Shown: positions 33,531 to 43,576, numbered from the stretch's first letter. The stretch: 64,000 bases of DNA from Drosophila persimilis (GCF_003286085.1 NW_020825321.1:124001-188000); one strand, 5' to 3'. A program made the numbers and translations. Notes: a model not told the origin generated them from the letters alone.

Positions 33531-34065
33531 TTTCCGACCCCATAAAGTATATATATTCTTGATCAGCATCAATAGCCGAGTCGATTGAGCCATTTCTGTC
33601 TGTCCGACCGTCCGTCCGTCCGTTTGTCCGTCCCTATGAGCGCCTTGTGTTTTAAGATTATAAGAGCTAGTGCAACGACATTTAATATCCGAACTTCTGT
33701 GATATGTCACTGTTACAAGTGTGTTTCAAAATTTCGCCCCACCCCTTCCGACCAAACAAAGGACGAAATTCTGTGGCAACCACAATTTTAAAGATACGAG
33801 AAATTTAAAAACGCACAGTCATAGAGAATGGCCATATCTACTTGATTGCCGAATCTTGCCAAATCCGAATCAGATCGGATTATTATTATAACCAAAAGTA
33901 ACAAATCAATTTGCAGTGGCTACGCAGCGCCCGTCGACACGTTCTGACTGATTTTCTGTCTCTCTCGCACGCACTGTTTGTCGTTTAATGTAGCCGTACT
34001 GACTATGTATCGGGTATAAATGTAGTGTTGCGGTCGCAGCAGCAACTCACAACCTTCCCCCTCGT
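33531..34065 (+). repeat. DINE-1/HINE-like element, 5' truncated
   Basis: Begins at TTTCCGACCCCATAAAG, includes the GTCY block (33597-33632), one internal module, TATCGGGTATA (34009), the hairpin and CCCCCTCGTT at 34065. It lies exactly between CR1 copy D and the resumption of element Y. Confidence 0.8.
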
Positions 34066-34350
34066 TCAATTTGAGTAATGTAGCTATAAAGCTATTAAAA
34101 TCGTATTTAACTGATAGAAGACAGGTAATAGTAAGTGGAAGTGAATGACCTGCCAGACGTCCTGTTAAATTGTAAAAGTCATATGTATGCGGATGATGTC
34201 CAAATGCTTGTTAGTCGTCCATTGAATAAAATTGATCAGTGTATAAGTGTTTGTAACAGTGATTTGTTCAATGTGAGTAGCTGGGCGAATCGTAATTGTC
34301 TGGCACTTAATCCAGATAAATGTAAATGTGTAATTATATACAAGAAGCAA
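34066..34350 (+). pseudogene. Non-LTR element Y reverse transcriptase, palm region
   Basis: Reads NVAIKLLKSYLTDRRQVIVSG, then (after loss of the PQGS motif) NDLPDVLLNCKSHMYADDVQ and SSWANRNCLALNPDKCKCVIIYKKQ. YADD is the RT catalytic motif. In order and orientation it continues the piece ending at 30165, with about 35 residues missing. Sequence after 34350 is no longer coding. Confidence 0.65.
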
Positions 34351-34780
34351 CTAAATACGATGGCCTTCAATTCTAGGCACAGACGTATGATATATGTACA
34401 TATAGTAGAGCTTGATTGCATGCATTTTATTAGTAATTGTAACTAAACACTAAACTAACTAAAACTAAACTAACTAACTAAATATAACTAAACACACATA
34501 AATACATACATATCGAAACATACCGACATATGTGAACCGCTATTTGGACGCAACAGTTATATGTACATACATCTTTCGTTTACTGCAATCACTGTCGCCC
34601 AAGCTTGAGCTTAACGGTGCGCCAAGTGACGCGCTACCCTGTATCTAACGGGTATATTGTTTTCGGCTGTTACTTGCCAAGTGACGCGCTACCCTGTATC
34701 TAACGGGTATATTGTTTTCGGCCGTCACTTGCAACGACTCTTTCCCTTGATACCTCGTGCCTCGACATTCAATTCAAATT
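34351..34780 (+). other. Probable LTR/leader region of the BEL element, with a 55-bp tandem repeat
   Basis: Contains AACTAA-type simple repeats (34440-34495) and two copies of a 55-bp unit (34621-34675, 34676-34730) with AAGTGACGCGCTACCCTG and GGGTATATTGTTTTCGG. The same motif occurs on the minus strand near 45085-45120 beside another BEL gag. A tail ATACCTCGTGCCTC is also shared. It is the upstream region of a BEL element by position, but it does not match the 3' LTR at 39401-39708. Confidence 0.4.
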
Positions 34781-35441
34781 CGTTTTCGAAGTCCTTCTCC
34801 TCCATCAAGTCAGAATCAACCTTCCACGTCACATGTTTTGCATGCGACAGCGTTGGACAGGGTAATTCTGGCTACGTCGTTCGTAAGCATCCGAACTAAG
34901 AGCGGTGAACACATTCTGGCCAGAGCGCTGCTCGACTCTGGATCACAAACAAATTTCATTACCGAGGACCTCGCTAATCGCTTACAGATCCGTAGAGAGG
35001 AGTCCTGTATTAACTTGCTTGGAATTGGCGAATCTAATTCTCAAGTAAAGGATAAAATACACACAGTGGTGAAGTCGCGAATAAATGGTAGTGAGTTCTC
35101 CTTTGATTTTTGGATCCTGAAATCAATTTCAGGTTATCACCCTGACCAGTCAGTGAATGTGACTGACTGGCGAATCCCAGGGAACCTACCACTGGCAGAC
35201 CCTTATTTCTACAAGCCACAAAGAATAGATACATATGTTAATTGGAGCAGAATCGTTCTTTGAATTATTAGCTGTTGGTCAAATTAAACAAGGTCCTGAC
35301 TTTCCAACTCTTCAGAAAACCCTTCTTGGTTGGGTTGTGTCGGGAAAATATGTTTCCAGGAGTTCTGCTCCTCAAATTACAAACAGTTTGTGTTGCAGTG
35401 AAGAGTTGCTAGTATCCATCGATAGAACCTTGACCAAACTG
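34757..35441 (+). pseudogene. pol: BEL protease-like and pol N-terminal region
   Basis: Frame 34757-35263 reads LHATALDRVILATSFVSIRT then ARALLDSGSQTNFITEDLA, the BEL aspartic protease active site (LDSGS). SFDFWILKSISG and PLADPYFYKP follow. After a frameshift near 35235 the next frame has MLIGAESFFELLAVGQIKQG and LGWVVSGKY. Gag is missing upstream: only a short linker precedes the protease, so gag was deleted. The reading ends at 35441, where mitochondrial DNA begins. Confidence 0.8.
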
Positions 35442-36118
35442 CTATAACATTATGATGATTTTTATTAAGTTCAGCTAATATAGCAGCTCCTCCTACATTA
35501 AATTTATTAGGAGAAATTTTTTTATTTAATAGAATTGTTTCTTGATCATGATTAACTATAATTATATTATCATTTTTATCATTTTTTAGAGCATCTTACA
35601 CTTTATATTTATATTCTTTTAGTCAGCATGGAAAATTATTTTCTGGTGTATATTCTTTTAGAGGGGGGAAAATTCGTGAATATTTATTAATAATTTTACA
35701 TTGATTACCTCTAAATGTATTAATTTTATGAAGAGATTCATGTATATTATGATTATAAATTTAAATAGTTTAATTAAAATACTAATTTGAGGTGTTAGTG
35801 ATATGAAATAATTCATTTTAGATCGTGAAATATTTATCAATTTGTAGAATTAGATTTGTAAATTTAATTTCTATTAGATTAAGCTGCTTTTTATTAAGTT
35901 TATATTTTTTATTAAATAATATAGTTTATTTTATTGAATTTGAATTAGTTTCGTTAAATTCTTTGAGAATTGTTATAACTTTATTATTCGATTGAATAAG
36001 TTTATTATTTATATCTTTTGTTTTAATAATTGCTTCTTTAGTTATTTTTTACAGAAAAGAATATATAAGTAGAGATGAGAATATTAATCGATTTATTATA
36101 TTAGTTTTGATATTTGTT
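35442..36118 (+). other. Nuclear mitochondrial insert (NUMT): nad4 end, trnH, nad5 start
   Basis: About 80% A+T and read as one collinear mitochondrial segment in insect order. The nad4 C-terminus (to stop 35756-35758; anchors PPTLNLLGE, SQHGK, HWLPLN) is followed by trnH (35759-35824) and the nad5 start at GTG 35825, open to 36118 (anchors FDWMSLL, NINRFIM). Both genes read without stops when TGA=Trp, ATA=Met and AGA=Ser are used, as in invertebrate mitochondria. It splits a BEL codon series exactly (TKL | WSLEE), with no evident loss of BEL bases. It is inactive as a gene under nuclear code. Confidence 0.9.
35759..35824 (+). pseudogene. trnH: Mitochondrial tRNA-His pseudogene with altered anticodon
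   Basis: Acceptor arms ATTTAAA and TTTAGAT pair (one G-T). The anticodon stem CTAAT/GTTAG encloses a seven-base loop TTGAGGT. The anticodon at 35789-35791 is GAG, whereas the mitochondrial histidine tRNA has GTG, so a T-to-A change at 35790 is inferred. Position between nad4 and nad5 identifies it as trnH. Confidence 0.75.
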
Positions 36119-36685
36119 TGGTCACTGGAAGAAATGCCATCTACCAAGAAAATTGCCACACATGAGCACAAGCTATGTGAAGAACACTATCGTAAGACGA
36201 CTCAGGTACTATCATCAGGTCGGTTCGAAGTAAGGCTCCCGTTTAAATCAGATCCAAATTGTTTAGGCAACTCCTTTGAGGTTGCGAAACGGCGGTTTTT
36301 GTCGCTTGAAAGACGATTGCATCGTGACCCTGAGTTGAAGAAAATGTACTTGGAATTCATGGAAGAGTACCTCTCCTTAGGTCATATGTCTCCTACTGAC
36401 AATACGATTCCTTCTACTCCACACTACGTAATCCCTCATCAGTGTGTTCTGAGGCCCCAAATTACGTCTACCAAGCTCCGAGTCGTGTTCGATGCTTCGT
36501 CCAAGACGTCCTCACAGGTGGCCTTAAATGACATTCTGATGGTGGGACCTACCATTCAAGAGGAATTATACTCGACACTGCTCCGTTTCCGTCTGCACAG
36601 GTTTGCCCTGACTGCTGATGTTAAAAAGATGTATCGCCAAGTGATGGTGAACGAAGCGGATCGGCAGTTTCAGCTCATAGTGTAG
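36119..36685 (+). pseudogene. pol: BEL reverse transcriptase, first part
   Basis: Resumes after the mitochondrial insert: WSLEEMPSTKK, LCEEHYRKTTQ, RRLHRDPELKKMYLEFMEEY, then the RT core KLRVVFDASSKTSSQVALND, GPTIQEELYSTLLRFR, ADVKKMYRQVMV. It ends at TAG (36683-36685) where related copies have the Trp of WRRDPSE, so it is a simple nonsense change; the frame continues directly after it. The displayed ORF start at 36107 lies in mitochondrial sequence and is not real. Confidence 0.8.
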
Positions 36686-37237
36686 AGAAGAGACCCTTCT
36701 GAATCCTTGAGATTATACAAGCTCAACACTGTAACCTATGGGACTGGACCAGCCCCATTCTTAGCTATCCGGTGTTTGAAAAGGTTGAGTGAGACTGCGA
36801 GGCTCTCATTCCCTAGAGCTGCTAACGTTATTGGGTCCGACTTTTACGTCGATGACTTGTTGACTGGTGCTGCATGCGTAGAGGAGCTAAGGGCAATTAA
36901 GTCCGAAGTGTCTCAGGTTCTTCAGACCGCAGGGTTTGAGTTGACTAAGTGGTTTTCAAACTCACCCGAGATCACCGCATCTGAGAGCACAGCCAAACCC
37001 ATAACAATCTCGGATTCAGAGTCGACAAAGGCGTTAGGAATCTCATGGTTACCTACTGACGATGCCTTTAAGTTCAAAATTGACAATTCAGTTATGGGTC
37101 TCCGAGCGACAAAACGGAACATACTATCGGTGACATCAAAGTTGTTTGACCCCCTTGGTTTATTAAGTCCTATCGTTATAAAAGGCAAGATCCAAAGTCG
37201 ATCCCGCTGCATTTGGAAACAGCGTGGAATAAGTTGA
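36686..37237 (+). pseudogene. pol: BEL reverse transcriptase, second part
   Basis: Same frame as the preceding part: RRDPSE, YKLNTVTYGTGPAPFLAIR, catalytic SDFYVDDLLTG, FELTKWFSN, then ILSVTSKLFDPLGLLSPIVIKGK. After GKIQ the frame breaks by a small deletion of about 30 bases in the segment encoding the conserved tryptophan-rich linker, and resumes at 37213. The YVDD box is the polymerase catalytic site. Confidence 0.8.
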
Positions 37238-37956
37238 AAAATACACCATCTCAATTGGAAGACATATCCATATCTCGGTTTGTGTATTCCGATCCGATGT
37301 CACCGGTTCAAATACATGCCTTTGCTGACGCCTCCATGAGAGCGTATGGAGCGTGCGTCTATATACGTAGCAGAACTGCAGAAGGTTTAAAAATATCATT
37401 GTTGACTTCGAAATCCAAAGTAGCGCCGCTCAAGACCAAAACGCTCCCAAGGCTTGAGTTATGTGCCGCTCACCTTCTCGCAAATCTCTGTCACAGAATC
37501 AAGCCCCTATTAAACGTGCCCATTGAACGAGTCGTTTATTGGGCGGATTCAGAGGTAACCCTCCATTGGATCCGGTCTCATCCATCGTCGTTGTCGACTT
37601 TCGTTTCAAATAGAGTGGCTGAGATTCAAGAGTGGTCAGATGATGCTACGTGGCGGCATGTACCCACGAAACAGAACCCAGCAGATATTGTCTCAAGAGG
37701 TTGTGACGTCGACGAAATCGTTCAGTCAATTTGGTTCGAAGGACCATCATTTCTGAAAGAGGAAGAAGAAAACTGGCCCAAGAACGCTCATTTCGAACAC
37801 TCCGATGATCTTCAGCTGGAAAATAGGAAGACTGCGGTCGGGCTGACCGCTGCTGTGCGAAGTTCGGAGCTGTTAGATGTCATCGAGGGATTCTCGTCAC
37901 ACCTCAAACTGCTTAGAGTGTTCGTGTATGTGTTCCGCTTAATAAGAAAATGTTAA
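37213..37956 (+). pseudogene. pol: BEL RNase H region
   Basis: METAWNKLKNTPSQLEDISI then RNase H-like IHAFADASMRAYGACVYIRS, KVAPLKTKTLPRLELCAAHL, VYWADSEVTLHWIRSHPSSL, FVSNRVAEIQEWSDDATWRHV and NPADIVSRGCD. RNase H removes the RNA strand during cDNA synthesis. A TAA at 37954 interrupts; the same frame is open afterward through to the integrase, so this is one nonsense mutation. Confidence 0.8.
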
Positions 37957-39369
37957 GACCCAAGCCTAAATTTCGAAAAAACTATCTCACCGACCGAATA
38001 CAATGAAGCCTTATATAAAATTGTCGAAATCATCCAGCATCACGAGTATCAAGGAGAAATCGAAAAGGTTAGGAAAGGATCTACAATTGGTCCTAGTCTT
38101 CAGCGGTTGAACCCATTCATCCATGAAGACACAGGGACTTGGTGCAACTTTTCGTTGTTGCGAGTGGGGAGGCGACTAGCCAAAGCTCCTATATCATACG
38201 ATGCCAAGTTTCCTCTGCTTTTGACTATGCGCTTGCAATTCGTGCGAAGCTATATTCGTCATCTGCACCATTCGAATTTTCATGTCGGCCCACGAGCACT
38301 TGTGAGCATCCTTCGACAGAGCGTGTGGATAGTGAACGCTCAGGAGGTCTGCCATCAGACAGTTCGATCGTGTATGCGCTGTTTTAAATGCAAGCCTCGA
38401 TTGCTGACGCAACTCATGGGGAATTTACCCGCAGATCGACTCCGTGCTCTCCGCCCATTTTCAATTTGTGGCGTTGATTTTTGTGGACCAGTGCACACGA
38501 CATTGAAAATTCGCGGAAGGCCCCCATACAAGTCATACATTGCGCTTTTTGTTTGTTTTGCGTCCAAGGCGGTTCACCTAGAAATAGTTTCCGATCTAAC
38601 CACTGATTGTTTTTTATTGGCTTTCCAAAGGTTCGTCGGTCGCAGAGGATATCCCCAAGTCGTCCATTGCGACAACGGGACGAACTTCGTCGGAGCGAGC
38701 CGCCATCTCAGCGCTCTGCGGATCAGGCTCAAGGAGCAAGGAGATGCAATTCGCGACTTCGCGTCAAAGAACGGATGCGAATTTCCGTTCATACCGCCGC
38801 GAGCTCCTCACATGGGAGGGCTATGGGAGGCAGGTGTAAAAACTGCCAAGAGCCTACTCCTACGGGCGGTAGGCAGCGCGCTCCTAACCGCCGAAGAGCT
38901 CGCCACAGTCCTCGTCGGCATCGAGGCCATAATGAACTCGAGGCCGCTGGGAGCCATCAGCCAAGATCCAAGCGACGGCGAGGCCCTAACACCCGGGCAC
39001 CTGCTGACAGGCGGGTCGCTCATCGCCCCCCCAGCACTGCGGACTCCGGACCAGGAGAGTCTCAGTTGCTTGCGGCGATGGCGACTTGTCTCGTCAGTCA
39101 GGCAAGCGTTTTGGCAGCGATGGTCCCGCGAATATGTCCTGGGGCTGCAAATTCGGGGCAAATGGCACCAGCAGCAACCGAACCTCGAGGAAGGAGACCT
39201 CGTCATCGTGGCCGAGGACAATCTGCCGCCTCAGGAGTGGCTCGTAGGGAGGGTCATAGCCACGCACGCAGGAGAGGACGGCATGGTCAGGGTCGTCGAA
39301 ATAAGGACTAGCACTGGAGCGGTTTTTCGGCGGGCCATACACAAATTAGCGCCGCTCCCAATGTGTTGA
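37957..39369 (+). CDS. pol: BEL integrase (C-terminal part of pol)
   Basis: Open from 37957 in the same frame as the RNase H region; the first Met is 38107. The zinc-binding region includes RHLHHSNFHVG and CHQTVRSCMRCFKC. The catalytic triad is visible: Asp in GVDFCGPVHT, Asp in HCDNGTNFVGAS, Glu in GLWEAGVKTAK. The C-terminal domain has EEGDLVIVAEDNLPPQEW, GRVIATHAGEDGMVRVVEI and LAPLPMC, ending in a natural stop at 39369. The domain is complete and uninterrupted, but the upstream polyprotein is broken, so expression is unlikely. Integrase inserts element cDNA into chromosomes. Confidence 0.85.
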   Translation, partial: DPSLNFEKTISPTEYNEALYKIVEIIQHHEYQGEIEKVRKGSTIGPSLQRLNPFIHEDTGTWCNFSLLRVGRRLAKAPISYDAKFPLLLTMRLQFVRSYIRHLHHSNFHVGPRALVSILRQSVWIVNAQEVCHQTVRSCMRCFKCKPRLLTQLMGNLPADRLRALRPFSICGVDFCGPVHTTLKIRGRPPYKSYIALFVCFASKAVHLEIVSDLTTDCFLLAFQRFVGRRGYPQVVHCDNGTNFVGASRHLSALRIRLKEQGDAIRDFASKNGCEFPFIPPRAPHMGGLWEAGVKTAKSLLLRAVGSALLTAEELATVLVGIEAIMNSRPLGAISQDPSDGEALTPGHLLTGGSLIAPPALRTPDQESLSCLRRWRLVSSVRQAFWQRWSREYVLGLQIRGKWHQQQPNLEEGDLVIVAEDNLPPQEWLVGRVIATHAGEDGMVRVVEIRTSTGAVFRRAIHKLAPLPMC

Positions 39370-39400
39370 AGCCGATGCAGGCGTTCAACGGGGCCGGTGT

Positions 39401-39708
39401 TGCATGACCTTACATCCATGGCCACAATTATTAGTTATTGATCTTAATTATGAAGTCTAGTGTAAGTTAGGCTAGGGCAAAGCGGGAGTGCAATAAAAGC
39501 TCGCTCTCTCGCTCTTGGCGAATTCGCCCCGCTTTGCCACCGTAGGTTAGCTAGAGTAAGAGATTTGAATTGTGAAGAAAATATAGTTGTTCGCCAACCT
39601 TGAATTAGATCGAGCGTATCAATTTTTTCGCCCCGCCAAATAAATAATTTAAATTACAGCCACCCAAAGTTTTCGGTAATTTATAAGAAAAACTCTTCTA
39701 ATTTTTCA
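39401..39708 (+). repeat. Probable 3' LTR of the BEL element
   Basis: Begins TGTTGCATGACC after a purine-rich stretch (CAACGGGGCCGG), contains AATAAA (39491-39496) followed by a GCTCGCTCTCTC stretch, and could end TTTTTCA at 39708, where CR1 copy E begins. No second matching LTR is seen upstream, so the boundaries are estimates. Confidence 0.5.
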
Positions 39709-39882
39709 ACTACAATTACTAATTAATAGAGAAATGTGAAAGGATTAGTAATTTAATAAGAGGAAGAGAATTAGTGTTGGATATAATATGGTAGAGGGAA
39801 TTATAATCCGAGCATAGGACCTTAAACGGTTCATGCCAGATCTACAAAGTGGAGGAACAACGGTATAAAATTTCTAGTCAGT

Positions 39883-41013
39883 CTAATAGGAATCGTGAAG
39901 TTTATGCGGCTCAACAGATCTGTCTATGTCACCCCTGATCAAGTTGTGCATAAATATCACACCAAGCATTTTTCTACGGTTAACTAAGGATGGGAGGCTT
40001 ACTAATAGTAGTCTACTAGAGTAAGATGGGAGTCTTACACCCGCATCCCAGTTAAGGCCCCGCAGAGCAAAGAGTAAAAAGTTTTTCTGTACTGATTCTA
40101 TACAGTCCTGGTGTACTTTGTACTGAGGGCACCATACACAGGAGCCGTATTCTAAGATCGAACGAACAAGCGAGGTATAGAGAGTCTTTGTTATATAGGG
40201 GTCGTCAAATTCCTTTGACCACCTCTTTATAAACCCAAGCACGCCCATGGCCTTATTTACCATGGTAGAAATGTGTTCGGAAAACTTTAACTTGGGGTCT
40301 AACATAACACCCAGATCATCCACCAGGGTAATTCTCTCAAGAGAACCACCAAATAGGGTGTAGGGAGCCAACAAAGGGCTAGAACGATGAAATGTCATAA
40401 CTTTGCATTTCGAGGCATTAAGGTGTAACAAGTTTGCACAACACCATGACTGAAAGCTATTGAGATCGGATTGCAAGCGAGAATCAAATGAAATGTCCTT
40501 GTACTGAACACAGAGTCTAACATCATCCGCATACATAAGTACTCGAGAGTATGTTAATACTGAAGGCAAGTCATTAATAAAGAGTGTGAAGAGTAAGGGG
40601 CCTAGATGGCTGCCCTGTGGTACTCCCGAAGAAACCTTTACTGGTAAAGAGAGGGAGTTTTTGAAGAGGACTCTTTGAGACCTAGAACAAAGATAGCTAG
40701 AAATCCATCTCAGGAGGTTGGGCGGAAACCCTAAAAGGTCAAGTTTATGTGCTAAAAGGGAATGGTTTACAGAGTCGAATGCTTTACTAAAGTCGGTGTA
40801 AATAACATCCGTCTGTAAGTTACCTTGAAAGCCTTTAATAATGAAAGAGGTAAACTCTAACAAGTTCGTGGTGGTTGATCGCCGCCTTATAAATCCATGC
40901 TGAGTTGGAGATATAAGTGACTTGCAGAGATGTTGCAAGTGCGGAGTTAAAACCTTCTCAAACATTTTGGGAATAGCGGATAACTTTGCTATACCTCTAT
41001 AATTTTTTTGCAT
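39883..41013 (-). pseudogene. CR1 reverse transcriptase (copy E)
   Basis: 376 codons: NYRGIAKLSAIPKMFEKV, HGFIRRRSTTTNLLEFTS, VIYTDFSKAFDSVNHSL, SGVPQGSHLGPLLF, LMYADDVRLC, DDLGVMLDPKLKFSEH, EYGSCVWCPQYKVHQD. Ends early at DIDRSVEPHKLHDSY because of a deletion near 39920. Upstream it is out of frame with 41185-40997 (SPGADGVPGCVPRY) through a homopolymer insertion near 41010. Confidence 0.8.
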
Positions 41014-41301
41014 CAGACTTGCTACCTTTTTTATGGAGAGGAATTATAAACGATTCCTTCCAGATTGGGGGGAAGCAAGAGGAATCAATGGACAGGGTGA
41101 ATAGTTGAAGCAAAGGTCCACACAGAGCCTCGGCGCAGTACCTGGGTACACAACCTGGAACCCCGTCTGCACCCGGTGAAAACACCGGCTTAACTAGTCG
41201 AAGATCATGAAGTAGGGATATTCATTTAACAAGGGACTGAAAATGCCGTTCGACCTCGGTAAACCGTATGGGTACGGTTGACCAGAGTAGCTTTCCTCAG
41301 G

Positions 41302-42149
41302 TTAGGTGGTTTGGAAAAACTGGGCAAAAAGATCGGCAATTGCCTGATCATTATTTGCCGACGTATTACAAAATGATAGCGAGGATGGGTGTGCGGACGT
41401 TCTACGCTTACTGTTTACGAAGCAGTAAAACTGTTTAGGGTCCTGAGAAAAACGTATCCTGCAACGAGATAGGTAGTTCTTATAGCATTGTGAATTAAAA
41501 ACTGAAAAGTTTGACCGAGCTATTACATAACGAGAGTGAGAAGTAGGAGAGCCCACTTGTTGAAATTTTTTATAAAGTCTTGATTTTAAGTTTTTTAGAC
41601 TGGATAACTCTTTGGTAATCCAAGGGGGTTTTCCAGATCTAATCGGACAAGAAAGCGGGACACAAGAATCAAAAAATGTGCCAAGAGCATTGTAAAAAAT
41701 GTTTGTGCCTTTTGTGACATCAGTGCACAAGTACAAAGCGGACCAATCAAAATCCCTAATTAGGTTATTAAGCTTCGCAAACTCGGCTTTACGAAAGCAG
41801 CGGACACGTTCATGTAGTCTACTCGACCGATCCAATACAGTTGGTCCTATATCTAGCGATGGTAGGCGTCTTCAGGTATAGTGAGCGGAAGGGCTCGGGT
41901 TAACAACACTATGGTCGGATCCGATACAAAGCATAGATCAAGCAATCGACCCAAGGAATTTTTCACATGATTTACTTGAGACAGAGACAGGTCAAGCAAG
42001 CCGTCAACAAAGTCATGTCGTGACATGGGCACTAGGATACTAGACTCGTTTACCGAAGACCAAACAGTTCCTGGCAAGTTGAAGTCACCAAGAACTATCA
42101 TACGATCTTTATCAGATAGCGAGGAAGAAACAGCGGTTAAAGCGGACAA
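41302..42149 (-). pseudogene. CR1 endonuclease end and linker (copy E)
   Basis: Frame 42149-41853 holds SLSDKDRMIVLGDFNLPGT and SRHDFVDGLLDLSLSQVNHV through LPLTIPEDAYH. A short deletion then shifts to 41835-41302 (RSSRLHERVRCFRKAEF, DPKQFYCFVNSKRRTS, FFQTT). The segment with LDLSLSQVNHVKNSLGRLL is intact here and shows what copies A and B have lost. Confidence 0.75.
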
Positions 42150-42228
42150 GTGCTGCTCATAAATTGAAATATCCGAAGAAACTCGTATATCCCGAGTAAG
42201 TAATGAATATAGCGAAAGCGGGAAGAAT

Positions 42229-42647
42229 CACTCGTGCCAGACAAACGCTAATAGGAGGAGAGGAGAACAGTTGCAGCAGCAGCTAATGAGAGAGAGAGAG
42301 AGAGAGAGAGCTACTGAACAGAAAATTACGAGAGCGAGAGAGAAAGAGCAGTTATTTAAGTTTAGGTGATAGGGAGAGAGTGATAACAAAACAAAAGCTA
42401 CCAGACGAGAGCGGACTGCAACAATACAAACACAAGCACAAGCCGACGCCGAAAAATAAAAAGTTAAATAATGTTTTAACACAAATCAAAAGGCATGCAC
42501 CCGCGGAATAGAATAGGTTTCCAGATTGTTGTCTGGTTAGGAAGTTAGAGTTTATTTAGGAAAACACCGGCTGTTTATTCAAAACAAAAGGAAAAAATGC
42601 GGAGCGCAAAACAAAAACGCGTCTGATCACCACGAAAGAGAACATTT
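42229..42647. other. Spacer with (GA)n microsatellite
   Basis: A GA dinucleotide run at about 42288-42310 within a GA-rich stretch. The remainder is A-rich DNA without recognised coding or terminal structures. It might be 5' UTR of an unknown minus-strand element, as GA-rich leaders precede element H too. Confidence 0.35.
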
Positions 42648-42870
42648 AAAATTTCGTTGCACTAGCTCTTATCGTCTTTAAACACTAGGCGCTTATAGGG
42701 GCGGACGGACGGACGGACGGACAGACAGACATGGCTCAATCGACTCGGCTATTGATGCTGACCAAGAATATATATACTTTATGGGGTCGGAAACGATTCC
42801 TTCTGGACGTTACACACATCCACTTTTAGCACAAATCTAATATACCCCTATACTCATTTTGAGTATAGGG
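42648..42870 (-). repeat. DINE-1/HINE-like 5' fragment
   Basis: Contains the GTCY block (42703-42730), the CTTTATGGGGTCGGAAACG block and the near-perfect palindrome ACTCATTTTGAGT at the 5' terminus, ending at 42870. The 3' half with the hairpin is missing. Confidence 0.8.
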
Positions 42871-43264
42871 ACAAAAAACCAAAATAAATTCTAAAACCGA
42901 GAAGGAAAAAAAAACTTCGATAGTCCCCTGCGGTATGTGCTTCGCTAAAATTTGGCGAAATAAATTACCGTGCGCCGAGAAAACTGTCAAGACAACTACC
43001 CTGGCGTAAAATGCCTATTTGCCCCGCCTCGCCACCAAGTGTTTTTTTGCTGTTGCAAAACCGTGCATCCCCCATCTCTGCCAGGAGCTAACACCACGCG
43101 TGTCTCCGTCAAAAAGTCGGAAAAACGGTATGTTAAAGTGCACTGTAGGGAGAAATTATATTTTTTTTCTTAGCCCTCGTGGTTTTGTTCCTGTTTCGCC
43201 CATAGGGGCCTGGCCACGATCGGTAGCCCACCCAGCTCCTCCAAAGTTCTGCCCCCACATCAAA
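42871..43264. other. Unassigned sequence next to an LTR
   Basis: Mixed sequence with two short poly-purine/poly-pyrimidine runs. Small plus-strand frames exist, but no motif is recognised. It may contain the 3' end of the adjoining LTR and flanking host DNA. Confidence 0.3.
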
Positions 43265-43559
43265 CTCCCACCGAACGACAAAGTTGATGATCCAGTGAAC
43301 CTCCTAGTAGCCGTTGCCAGAAATGTAAAAGATCGTTGTGTTTCGTGGTAGATATATGTCGCTGTGTATTTGGTTCGGGGGTCGCGCGGTAGATCGGCCG
43401 TTTAATTGGGGGTGGAAGCGTAACTAACCCTTGATGCTTGATGCTGCGGTGAGTCGTGGATCGTAAAATCTCCCGAGCGCCCCTCCGAGCGCGCGAGTTG
43501 GGACCGGAGCGCACGGAGTTGGCACAGTGTTTGGAAATTATTTGCTTCTGGCCTGAACA
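43265..43559 (-). repeat. 3' LTR of a BEL deletion derivative
   Basis: On the minus strand TGTTCAGGCCAGAAG starts immediately after a polypurine tract AAGGGGGGAGGA (43571-43560). It resembles the solo LTR at 29440-29768 over most of its length. The left end is approximate. Confidence 0.65.
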
Positions 43560-43576
43560 TCCTCCCCCCTTGCAGG
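43560..43576 (-). promoter_or_regulatory. Polypurine tract
   Basis: CCTGCAAGGGGGGAGGA on the minus strand, directly before the LTR start TGTTCAGG. It primes plus-strand DNA synthesis in LTR retroelements. Confidence 0.6.

Larger units (their letters stand above)
34620..39708 (+). mobile_element. BEL retrotransposon lacking gag, split by a mitochondrial insert
   Basis: Leader, protease, RT, RNase H, integrase and 3' LTR in order on the plus strand. Lesions are absence of gag, a frameshift near 35235, a 677-bp mitochondrial insertion (35442-36118), a Trp-to-stop at 36683, a deletion/frameshift near 37190 and a stop at 37954. Otherwise the pol is full length. It lies between element Y and CR1 copy E. 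Confidence 0.8.
39709..42228 (-). mobile_element. CR1 copy E, truncated at both ends
   Basis: The minus copy runs from endonuclease sequence (42228) to just after the RT stop (39709), lacking the 3' terminus. Compared with copy D it has a short loss near 41860, an extra A in a poly-A run near 41010 (frameshift), and a small internal deletion near 39920 and 41215. Its 5' edge at 42186-42228 becomes scrambled. Confidence 0.8.

Noticed and set aside
33282..33710. 142-codon minus frame read as one protein
   Set aside because: Its first half is DINE-1-like DNA; only the end is CR1 ORF1.
35759..35824. A working nuclear tRNA gene
   Set aside because: It is a mitochondrial trnH relic with mutated anticodon and no A/B box for RNA polymerase III.
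38607..39311. 234-codon arginine-rich plus frame overlapping the BEL integrase
   Set aside because: Alternative frame of the integrase coding sequence; low complexity.
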